Shown: piece after piece, positions 5,722 through 8,586 of the stretch
How positions within the stretch are numbered: the first letter of the stretch is position 1
How the letters are laid out: the number at the start of each line of letters is the position of its first letter
Origin: Baffinella frigidus
Taxonomy: Eukaryota > Cryptophyceae > Cryptomonadales > Baffinellaceae
Length of the DNA stretch: 11,553 bases
Direction: 5' to 3'
Assembly (NCBI GenBank): GCA_026770585.1
Contig: MU647288.1
Span: forward strand, 1 to 11,553
Made by a program: the position numbers and the translations under genes
Notes under the pieces: generated by a model
The model's database searches: none
What the model was told of the DNA's origin: nothing
Seen by the model: the letters and a program-made list of their open reading frames with translations, nothing else

Positions 5722-7535
5722 ACCCTTAACCCTCAACCCTAAAAATTAAACACTAAACCCTAAACCCCACACCCTAAACCCCAAACCCCACACCCTAAAC
5801 CCTAAACCCTAAACCCTAAACCCTAAACCCTAAACCCTAAACCCTAAGCCCCAAACCCCAAACCCCAAGCCCCAAACCCCAAACCACAAACCACAAACCA
5901 CAGGACGTCCCCACACCACCTGATCCCGCTCAAGCGATCCTACACCAAACTGCGCTTCCTTGTCGACCGCGGGTACCTCCCCCCTCGAACTCCTTCAAGG
6001 TCAAGACAGTCGCGTCCTTCTTAAAGGGATCTAGATTGTTCTTTGCGGTACGTACCGAGGACGTGTGGCGAGGCGCGTCCCTCTACACGTCCTTGGTACG
6101 TACCGCGAAGGACGTCCCCACACCACCTGATCCCGCTCAAGCGATCCTACACCAAACTGCGCTTCCTTGTCGACCGCGGGTACCTCCCCCCCGAAACCCG
6201 AAACCCTAAACCCTGAACCCTAAACCCTAACCCCCAAACCCCAAAACCCAGAACCCAAACCCCAAACTCTCAAACCCCTCACAGGTACACGTTCGTGGGG
6301 CACGGACAGAACAACGACTTCCTAAACCCTCAACTTCAAACTCTAAACAACCCAACCCTAGTCCTTAACCGTAAACCCTCACCGCGAAACCTCAAATCCT
6401 AAACCCTTACCTCCATGTTTAAAACCTGAAAGTTAACCCTAAGCCCTGAACTTTTCCAGATGCACGTTCATGGGGAACGGGTTGAACAACGACTTCCTAA
6501 ACCCCAAACTCTAAACCCCAAACCCCCAAACCCTACACCCTAAACCCCAAACCCTAAACCCTAAACCCTAAACCCTAAACCCTAAACCCCAAACCCCAAA
6601 CCCTAAACCCCAACCTCTCAACTCTAAATTCTAAACCCTCTAACCTCTGAACCCCAAACCCCAAACCATCGCAGGTACACATTCGTGGGGCACGGGCTGA
6701 ACAACGACTTCCGGATCATCAACATCTACGTCCCGCCCGAACAGGTTATGTTCCCCGTCCGGAGAAGGACGAACAGGTTATGATCCCCGTTCGGAGAAGG
6801 TTGGATGAGTCCCTAACCCTTAAACCCTCAACCCGCATCCTTCATCCCTAACCCGCATCCTTCATCCCTAATCCCTAATCGCTCAACCCTAATCCCAAAA
6901 CCCTAATCTCTAAACCCTAAACCCTAAACCATGAACCCTGAACCCTCAACCCCTGACCCTCAACCCTCGCACCCTGAATCCTGAACCCTAAACCCCTGAC
7001 CGTAAACCCTAAACCTTAAACCCTAAACCCTCCGGGATGCGCTGCCCTAACCCTCAAGCCTTGACCCTTAACCCTTAACCCTTAACCCTTAACCCTTAAC
7101 CCCTGACCCCTGACCCCTGACCCCTAACCCCCTCGCGGCAGATCCATATGATGTATTTGTTAAGAGAGTATAAGCCTATCGACACACGACACGGTGAACG
7201 TGTCCCATTTCCCGAGCCCTAGACCATAATCCCGCAATCCCTCATCCCTACCCCCCAAACCTCCCGAACCCTGAACCTTAAAACCCGCATCGCAGATCGT
7301 GGACACTGTGAACCTGCACAATCTCCCGAACCCTAAACCCTAAACCCACATCCCTAATCCCTACCCCTAATCCCTAAATCCCAACCCCTACCCCCTCTCT
7401 TTTCAGATCATCGACCGAACCCTAAACCCTAATTCCCAACAGATCGTGGACACCGTGAACCTGTACCATCTCCCGAACCGGCGCAAGATCGCCCTGCGTT
7501 TCCTCTCGTATCTGCTCCTCGGACAGAACATCCAG
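106..7535 (+). CDS. PAN2: PAN2 deadenylase gene, 3' half (partial, 11 exons)
   Basis: Span of a spliced gene whose joined exons read as the end of the USP-like domain and most of the DEDD exonuclease domain of PAN2. PAN2 with PAN3 starts cytoplasmic mRNA decay by shortening poly(A) tails. Exon model: 106-177, 1054-1176, 1466-1572, 2041-2099, 3366-3430, 4342-4407, 4685-4753, 5596-5651, 5904-5972, 6675-6744, 7443-7535. The total is 849 bp, all phases agree and no stop is read. Family landmarks in order are WLLINDFLIQP, VTHFPDWRTPAALYY, GIDAEFVAL, SELRLDGTNI, RMSLGRVSVVR, DDYIKTPEQ, VMDYLTRFSGL, KLRFLVDRGYTFVGHG, NNDFRIIN and IVDTVNL. The WD40 N-terminal half lies outside the window, and the final H/D catalytic block is not found. 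Identification rests on recalled family motifs. The A/B junction is the weakest part. The introns hold partial exon copies, so some exon choices could differ in the real transcript. Confidence 0.85.
180..306 (+). pseudogene. Two donor-side partial copies of PAN2 exon Z
   Basis: ATCAACGACTTCCTTATCCA (180-199) repeats the INDFLIQ-encoding end of exon Z immediately after its donor. AGTAATGATTTCCTTACCCA then ACCG (283-306) is a second copy that ends at the same exon edge and has its own donor-like GTGACC at 307. Between them is C-rich degenerate repeat. Confidence 0.65.
418..507 (+). repeat. 21-bp tandem repeat ACCTGAAACCCGAAATCCGAA
   Basis: About four units of a 21-bp higher-order repeat made of CCTGAAA, CCCGAAA and TCCGAAA heptamers. 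It is a homogenised local variant of the telomere-like repeat in the intron before the truncated exon A copy. Confidence 0.9.
541..594 (+). pseudogene. Truncated acceptor-side copy of PAN2 exon A
   Basis: After an intact ACAACAG acceptor, the sequence encodes VPAKDVAHFPDWRTPAAL, nearly the same as exon A. It then breaks off at base 594 into unrelated sequence. Differences from exon A are mostly third-position, plus T to A at residue 7. It is followed by repeats of a short CTCGTAACCTGA-type motif, also near 383, 623, 644 and 666. Confidence 0.8.
724..1049. mobile_element. Foldback element in the intron before exon A
   Basis: 724-800 and 801-898 form a large inverted repeat (AGAGCGTTTG.GGTAATTGTT... 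/ ...AACAATTACC.CAAACGCTCT), with about 24 extra bases in the right arm and a perfect 13-bp core stem GTAAAATGTTGTA around AAGGCCT. A third arm in the right-hand orientation (994-1049) ends four bases before exon A. GAGCGTTTGCGGTAATTG is shared exactly between the left end and the inverse of the far right end. The structure resembles a MITE or introner. No transposase or definite target duplication was seen. Confidence 0.75.
1054..1176 (+). CDS. PAN2: PAN2 exon A: USP-domain C-terminal segment
   Basis: Starts after the acceptor CACAG (AG at 1052-1053) and enters in phase 0. It reads VPAKDVTHFPDWRTPAALYY and then a linker with PPVPVVNPITRN. It corresponds to the segment after the NDF motif in PAN2, where a conserved W...P..LYY is expected. 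The open frame continues past 1176 to YKNDRSLAAP (1209), where exon-like sequence breaks off into an unrelated block. The end at 1176 (donor GTGTAC) is inferred because exon B repeats the following residues. An upstream truncated copy lies at 541-594, and the intron just before this exon is a foldback element. Confidence 0.7.
1177..1255 (+). repeat. Block duplicated at 1661-1705, with exon remnant
   Basis: 1177-1209 is exon sequence (VYKNDRSLAAP) repeated at 1466-1489. It then joins a 44-45 bp block, CCTCCAGTCCAAGACCCCGA through CCCTTGAT (1212-1255), that recurs at 1661-1705. Both copies are followed by AT-rich microsatellite, so exon end, block and AT tract appear to have been duplicated together. 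Confidence 0.7.
1268..1384. repeat. TAA/ATA trinucleotide microsatellite
   Basis: A long impure run of TAA/AAT units interrupted by GAT and GGG, in sharp contrast with the surrounding GC-rich sequence. It forms most of the intron between exon A and exon B. Confidence 0.9.
1466..1572 (+). CDS. PAN2: PAN2 exon B: linker before the exonuclease domain
   Basis: Reads NDRSLAAPYLTWNSPAGRL, then VNARVTGHADAEANCP plus two bases, and ends at donor GTGACT (1573). Its first 24 bases repeat the end of the first copy at 1186-1209, and its 5' edge (GAACCCGA then CAAG) is exon A sequence with an internal deletion. The acceptor ACAAG (1461-1465) is poor, so the start is tentative. The phase-2 end joins to the single A that opens exon C, giving an Arg codon, which supports the donor. 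Function is assigned only by position between the USP-like and exonuclease domains. Confidence 0.55.
1589..1632 (+). repeat. 22-bp tandem duplication after exon B
   Basis: GTACGCCAAGCTCGTTCCCA plus AG (1589-1610) is followed by GTACGCTAAACTTGTTCCCA plus AG (1611-1632), with 18 of 22 bases shared. Each unit ends in AAG followed by GTAC or GTAT, so both carry donor-like edges. It may derive from an exon edge that I do not recognise. Confidence 0.7.
1703..1836. repeat. TA/TGTA and ATAATA microsatellite
   Basis: GTATAT/TATATA runs (1711-1760) are followed by AATAAT and two copies of AATCATGATAATAAAA (about 1798-1829). This is AT-rich intron filler before the degenerate exon C copy, comparable to the tract after the first copy of the 45-bp block. 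Confidence 0.88.
1849..1906 (+). pseudogene. Degenerate copy of PAN2 exon C
   Basis: Follows an acceptor CCACAG (1848) and encodes FVPPSS, a TAG stop, then an insertion, TPMLVGI and a break. The catalytic Asp codon of exon C is absent, because the copy ends within GGCAT and runs into an inverted-repeat arm at 1908. It could not serve as a functional exon. Confidence 0.8.
2041..2099 (+). CDS. PAN2: PAN2 exon C: start of exonuclease domain, catalytic Asp
   Basis: A 59-bp exon with acceptor ACACAG ending at 2040 and donor GTACAC at 2100. It reads FVPPSSDELATPMLVGIDA and carries the first base of the next Glu codon. The GIDA-E junction is ExoI of the DEDD nuclease fold. The metal-binding Asp codon is GAC at 2093-2095, and Glu is completed by the first two bases of exon D. 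A dead copy with a stop codon and with the Asp lost lies upstream at 1849-1906. Confidence 0.82.
2484..2755 (+). other. AT-rich open stretch of unknown origin
   Basis: Base composition changes abruptly from C-rich repeat to AT-rich unique sequence. A frame opens at ATG 2510 and reads MSFKEATSGSVWTKSDNN and onward for 86 codons, running into the exon D fragment before a stop at 2768-2770. I do not recognise the protein. The lack of repeats and the composition suggest an insert (organellar, viral or transposon derived) or old intron sequence. Nothing proves it is expressed. A purine-rich AAAGGAG lies 5' of the ATG, but this has no meaning for nuclear translation. Confidence 0.3.
2756..2778 (+). 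pseudogene. Exon D copy 1 (acceptor side only)
   Basis: GGGCGCAG acceptor followed by AGTTCGTGGCGCTGAGGCCC GAG, encoding the FVALRPE edge of exon D. It then diverges into unrelated sequence. It lies at the end of the AT-rich stretch. Confidence 0.7.
2962..2997 (+). pseudogene. Exon D copy 2 (acceptor side only)
   Basis: AGTTCGTGGCGCTGAGGCCC followed by GAGCAGCCGGAG, encoding FVALRPEQPE. The G-C-rich first 23 bases are identical to copy 1, so copies 1 and 2 share a more recent origin with each other than with exon D. The acceptor is altered to CAGAAG. Confidence 0.7.
3157..3219 (+). pseudogene. Exon D copy 3 (nearly full, donor lost)
   Basis: After GTGCGCAG it encodes FVALTPEGSELRLVGTNIIT. 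Compared with exon D it has E to G and D to V changes, and the end runs into TCTGTTGG instead of AAG-GT. It keeps an intact acceptor but has no donor at the expected place. Confidence 0.78.
3366..3430 (+). CDS. PAN2: PAN2 exon D: ExoI Glu and following strand
   Basis: A 65-bp exon entering in phase 1 after acceptor GCGCAG (3365). With the G from exon C it reads E-FVALTPEESELRLDGTNIITK. This matches the PAN2 ExoI block, a DAEFV...L..EE.ELR.DGT.S pattern. The donor GTCCTT (3431) is weak. This is the only complete, undamaged copy of six related exon pieces between 2756 and 3710. A later 3' fragment (3660-3710) has the better donor GTAAAA, so the transcript could use a different 3' end. Confidence 0.78.
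3550..3580 (+). pseudogene. Exon D copy 5 (donor side only)
   Basis: TGCGCCTAGACGGCACCAAC then ATCGTCGCAAG, encoding RLDGTNIVA. It is joined upstream to unrelated sequence and followed by GGTAAC, a shifted donor-like site. Confidence 0.72.
3660..3710 (+). pseudogene. Exon D copy 6 (donor side, good splice donor)
   Basis: After TTTTGTAG it encodes ESEESELRLDGTNITTK in phase 0 and ends at donor GTAAAA (3711), a better donor than that of exon D itself. It lacks the FVALTPE start. It could act as an alternative exon, but it would duplicate rather than replace exon D's 3' part. Confidence 0.7.
3961..3992 (+). pseudogene. Truncated copy of exon E
   Basis: After AACACAG, the first 22 bases of exon E (ACATCGCGAATGTCGCTCGG plus AC) are identical. 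The match then decays into CCGTCTCTCA. A shorter echo, CACAG-ACGTCGCGAA, is at 4058-4072. Confidence 0.75.
4073..4320. other. Unique intron stretch with short repeats and a palindrome
   Basis: Non-heptamer sequence between the exon E copies. GAACCACTCAGAAGGCT occurs near 4070 and again near 4218, GTATCGAGTTCTCT is tandemly doubled near 4132-4159, and CCCGGATATCCGGG (4256-4269) is a perfect 14-bp palindrome. Both strands are open for about 70 codons here, but neither translation is recognisable. No gene is called. Confidence 0.6.
4342..4407 (+). CDS. PAN2: PAN2 exon E: exonuclease core strand
   Basis: A 66-bp exon, phase 0-0, with acceptor AACAG (4341) and a consensus donor GTGAGT (4408). It reads TSRMSLGRVSVVRSLD and then STATVG. 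PAN2 proteins have a P-S-x-M-S-x-A-R-V-x-x-x-R-G strand directly after the DGT block, which this matches. A copy of its first half, broken off after about 32 bases, is at 3961-3992, and a shorter one is near 4063. Confidence 0.8.
4457..4660 (+). repeat. CCCCAAA/CCCCGAA heptamer array
   Basis: Dominated by CCCCAAA between about 4524 and 4590, with CCCCGAA units following. It holds the exon F fragment and ends near the exon F acceptor. A short G-strand run (GGGTGTAGGGTTTGGGG, about 4438-4454) precedes it. Confidence 0.85.
4608..4630 (+). pseudogene. Truncated copy of exon F
   Basis: After AACCAG, GTCCAGGGGGCCGAGCAGCA parallels GTGAAGGGGGCAGAGCAGCG of exon F. It then breaks off into CCTATCCCCGAACCC, a telomere-like context. 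Confidence 0.68.
4685..4753 (+). CDS. PAN2: PAN2 exon F: DDYIKTPEQ segment
   Basis: A 69-bp, phase 0-0 exon with acceptor ACGCAG (4684) and a strong donor GTGAGT (4754). It reads VKGAEQRLAG and then TPMLDDYIKTPEQ, matching the F-I-D-D-Y-I-x-T-x-E-Q signature of PAN2. A truncated acceptor-side copy, reading VQGAEQHLSP, sits at 4608-4630. Confidence 0.86.
4754..5595. other. Long intron F-G: short tandem duplications and a foldback
   Basis: No exon-like sequence is recognised in these 842 bases. TTTTACAAAATCTTTCGCAG occurs twice in tandem (4871-4915). A CTTAAGTGGCGAG motif recurs four to five times among CCCGAAA units between 5087 and 5236. CCACGCCAGATT (5267-5278) and its exact inverse (5382-5393) form the core of a looser foldback of about 160 bp. 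An open frame of 101 codons across exon G (5444-5749) is not a recognisable protein outside exon G. Confidence 0.6.
5596..5651 (+). CDS. PAN2: PAN2 exon G: YLTRFSGL...DLDP segment
   Basis: Acceptor GATAG (5595) and donor GTGAGA (5652). It reads VMDYLTRFSGLVHGDLDP plus AC, which directly continues exon F's TPEQ as PAN2 requires (EQ-VVDYLT..SGI.PGDLD). Enters in phase 0 and leaves in phase 2. No partial copies of this exon were found, unlike most of the others. Confidence 0.85.
5656..5895 (+). repeat. CCCTCAA, CCCTAAA and CCCCAAA arrays in intron G-H
   Basis: About ten CCCTCAA units (5664-5738) are followed by perfect CCCTAAA units (about 5797-5847) and CCCCAAA/ACCACAA units that lead straight into the acceptor of exon H. 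The heptamers make up nearly the whole 252-bp intron. Confidence 0.92.
5904..5972 (+). CDS. PAN2: PAN2 exon H: HHLIPLKRSYTKLRFLVDRG helix
   Basis: Acceptor CCACAG (5903) and donor GTACCT (5973). The leading G completes a Thr codon. The exon then reads TSPHHLIPLKRSYTKLRFLV and DR, ending in GG, which joins exon I to give Gly-Tyr. It matches the S-K-H-L-T-x-L-K-x-x-Y-x-K-L-R-F-L-V-D segment of PAN2. An identical 69-bp copy is at 6111-6179. Each copy is in frame and joins compatibly, so either or both could be spliced in. Confidence 0.84.
6041..6110. repeat. 26-bp inverted repeat adjoining exon H copy 2
   Basis: CTTTGCGGTACGTACCGAGG ACGTGT (6041-6066) pairs with 6085-6110 with two mismatches around an 18-base loop. 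The right arm ends in GAAG exactly at the first base of the second exon H copy, so the arm supplies its acceptor AG. GGTACGTACC within each arm is itself a palindrome. Confidence 0.85.
6111..6179 (+). CDS. PAN2: Identical second copy of PAN2 exon H
   Basis: All 69 exon bases match 5904-5972, and identity runs on into the donor (GTACCTCCCCCC). It has a usable donor, but its acceptor is GCGAAG from a hairpin arm with no pyrimidine tract. Because the exon is 69 bp and symmetric in phase, including both copies would add 23 residues in frame. The lack of any substitution marks this as the youngest duplication in the gene, or an assembly artefact. Confidence 0.6.
6285..6322 (+). pseudogene. Exon I copy 1 (acceptor side)
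   Basis: After CTCACAG it encodes YTFVGHGQNNDF, with Leu to Gln within the ExoII motif. It breaks after GACTTCC into TAAACCCTCAA repeat. Confidence 0.82.
6460..6497 (+). pseudogene. Exon I copy 2 (acceptor side, more decayed)
   Basis: After TTTTCCAG, ATGCACGTTCATGGGGAACG and the following bases parallel exon I with several changes. It breaks at the same base as copy 1 (GACTTCC then TAAACCCC). The shared breakpoint implies that one copy was made from the other together with its flanking repeat. Confidence 0.78.
6675..6744 (+). CDS. PAN2: PAN2 exon I: ExoII, GHGLNNDF
   Basis: A 70-bp exon with acceptor TCGCAG (6674) and donor GTTATG (6745). It reads YTFVGHGLNNDFRIINIYV and then PPEQ. VGHGLxxDFRVIN is the ExoII motif of PAN2, and the catalytic Asp codon is GAC at 6706-6708. 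Two shorter copies, broken at the same base (after GACTTCC), lie upstream at 6285-6322 and 6460-6497. The donor region is tandemly duplicated (6738-6769 and 6770-6800). Confidence 0.87.
7188..7219 (+). pseudogene. Decayed copy of exon J, first half
   Basis: GACACGGTGAACGTGTCCCA then TTTCCCGAGCC matches 26 of 31 bases of exon J's DTVNLYHLPN segment, then passes into CTAGACC repeat. The upstream edge is altered, so no acceptor is kept. Confidence 0.65.
7296..7332 (+). pseudogene. Exon J copy (acceptor side)
   Basis: After ATCGCAG it encodes IVDTVNLHNLPN and then breaks at CCGAACC directly into CTAAACCC repeat. It differs from exon J at few positions. Confidence 0.82.
7407..7417 (+). pseudogene. 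Minimal exon J edge after a good acceptor
   Basis: CTCTCTTTTCAG, the best pyrimidine tract in the gene, precedes ATCATCGACCG, which echoes the first bases of exon J and then becomes CCCTAAA repeat 25 bases before the true acceptor. It is too short to be sure of. Confidence 0.4.
7443..7535 (+). CDS. PAN2: PAN2 exon J: IVDTVNLYHLP...LRFLSYLL, last recognised exon
   Basis: A 93-bp, phase 0-0 exon with acceptor CAACAG (7442) and donor GTCTAG (7536). It reads IVDTVNLYHLPNRRKIALRF and then LSYLLLGQNIQ, matching V-x-D-T-V-x-L-F-H-x-P...M-x-S-L-R-F-L in PAN2. In the family the next residues are the THDSIEDA block with the last catalytic His/Asp, and I find no such sequence downstream. Acceptor-side fragments lie at 7188-7219, 7296-7332 and 7407-7417. 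A possible donor-side fragment (GAATATCCAG then GTTTAG) is at 7609-7618. Confidence 0.86.
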
Positions 7536-7655
7536 GTCTAGGGTTTGGGGTTTAGAGTTCAAGGGGTGTTCAGGGTCTAGGGTTTAGGGTTAAGGGTCCC
7601 GAATCGCCGAATATCCAGGTTTAGCGTTTGGCGTTTAGGGTTTGGGTGTAGGGTG
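7536..7655 (-). repeat. G-rich telomere-like repeat (orientation switch)
   Basis: Directly after the exon J donor, the + strand reads GTCTAGGGTTTGGGGTTTAG and similar, so the C-rich strand is now the minus strand. Nearly all earlier arrays have the C-rich unit on the + strand. Confidence 0.85.
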
Positions 7656-7996
7656 GCATGTGCATCAATGGTGCCGGGACCCAAGAACATTTTTGTAAAG
7701 AAACTCGTCATGTTACAAATCATAAAACGAGGGTCACTTAAAACTAAAAAGGGTTCCAATTTCGTTTTGAAGTGGCCCAACTGCCAGTCAATTGGTGTTA
7801 AAAACTGATTTGGGGCCTTTGCTCTTATCGAAAAACTGATTGATAGCCTTCGCCGGTTCTCGTCGGCCAACCTATGTGAATGACGATCGGACATATCTTG
7901 TCAGAGGACAGGACAATTGATTGGTAGCGCTAGGTGCAAACCCGGGTATTTCTGCGCACGTGAGCTAGGGATTGAATCAAGGAGAAGGAAACCCCC
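7656..7996. other. Unassigned spacer between PAN2 and the next gene fragment
   Basis: Mixed-composition unique sequence with no recognisable protein on either strand. A minus-strand frame of 105 codons (7577-7894) has no family motif. AAAAACTGATT occurs twice near 7800 and 7831. A PAN2 ExoIII exon would be expected here or downstream but was not found. Confidence 0.55.
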
Positions 7997-8104
7997 TAAG
8001 TGGACCTCTTTCACTAAGTGCACCACTCTCACTAAGTGGACGACTCTGACTAAGTGGACGACTCTCACTAAGTGGACGACTTTCACTAAGTGGACGACTC
8101 TGAT
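7997..8104 (+). repeat. 18-bp tandem repeat, six units, in frame
   Basis: Six units of TAAGTGGACGACTCTCAC with few differences. The unit length is a multiple of three, and the frame that continues into the PH-like tail reads KWTTLT per unit. It could be an exon edge that expanded in tandem or a true repeat in the protein. Confidence 0.9.
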
Positions 8105-8156
8105 GGTGGGCAGCTTCGAGGAGCGGGACTCATGGATGGCCGCTCTCCTCCAAGTG
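8087..8156 (+). CDS. Fragment of a PH-domain-like gene
   Basis: The frame reads KWTTLMVGSFEERDSWMAAL and then LQV, ending at donor GTGAGA (8157). The LxxxSxEERDxWxxAL pattern is the last strand and C-terminal helix of pleckstrin-homology domains, with the hallmark Trp. The 5' edge is uncertain: the frame is open from 7917, and an alternative acceptor GGGCAG gives a start at 8114. Phase 0 continues into 8587. No earlier PH exons are recognised before it, so the N-terminal part is missing, rearranged or undetected. The family call rests on one short helix. Confidence 0.45.
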
Positions 8157-8164
8157 GTGAGAAA

Positions 8165-8210
8165 GTCCTCCATTAACCCTCAACCTAAACCTAACCCCTA
8201 AACCCTGAAC
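8165..8210 (+). repeat. Short C-rich telomere-like run
   Basis: AACCCTCAACCTAAACCTAA... follows the PH-like exon donor, in the same orientation relative to the gene as in the PAN2 introns. Confidence 0.75.
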
Positions 8211-8376
8211 CCTCATTGATACCAATGCAGAGAAAGTCCTTCTTTGATGCCAAGGAGAGAGAGAGTTCTTTATTGACGACCAACTTGTCCGGATCCACCT
8301 CATCATGGCTCAGATGATTTTGGTGGACCGGCCTCGCGCCACAGGAGTTTGAATTCCCTTTTCCAAGTACCTTGAT

Positions 8377-8578
8377 TGATACCAACATACAACACGTGGT
8401 GGGAGAGATCTGCAATGCTACCAACATGTATTAAGTGGTGAGAGAGACCTTGATTGATACCGATATGCATCAATTGGTGAGGCAGAGACCTTCAATGGTA
8501 CCAATAAAGAGAGAGACCTTCATTGACACCACCAAGCGGTGAGGCATACCTTCATTGATACCAATCTTCCTCCCTTCC
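8377..8578 (+). repeat. Degenerate ~38-bp minisatellite carrying donor-like edges
   Basis: Units share the pattern GGTGAGAGAGACCTTGATTG ATACCAA with variable ends. They are seen near 8381, 8434, 8476, 8511 and 8540, with looser copies at 8151 and 8212-8235. The motif resembles the end of the preceding exon with its donor (CAAGTGGTGAGAAAGTCC). Confidence 0.72.
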
Positions 8579-8586
8579 CAACACAG

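Larger units (their letters stand above)
6187..7134 (+). repeat. Telomere-like arrays around exon I and its copies
   Basis: Interrupted arrays of CCCTAAA, CCCCAAA, ACCCTCA, CCCTTAA (about 7066-7100) and CCCCTGA (about 7100-7125) surround the exon I fragments and exon I itself. Two 20-bp copies of CCCTAACCCGCATCCTTCAT lie near 6825-6868. Nothing else gene-like is seen between 6803 and 7187. Confidence 0.88.
7220..7436 (+). repeat. Degenerate CCCTAAA/CCCTAAT arrays before exon J
   Basis: C-rich heptamers and ATCCCTA units separate the exon J fragments from each other and from the exon. Breakpoints of the fragments fall in GAACC/CCTAAA microhomology. Confidence 0.8.

Noticed and set aside
7997-8104. 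CRISPR-like array
   Set aside because: Units are directly adjacent with no spacers, and the sequence is eukaryotic with introns.
8114-8156. Missing PAN2 ExoIII exon
   Set aside because: SFEERDSW lacks the H-D-S-x-x-D-A order required for ExoIII and fits the PH-domain C-terminal helix better.
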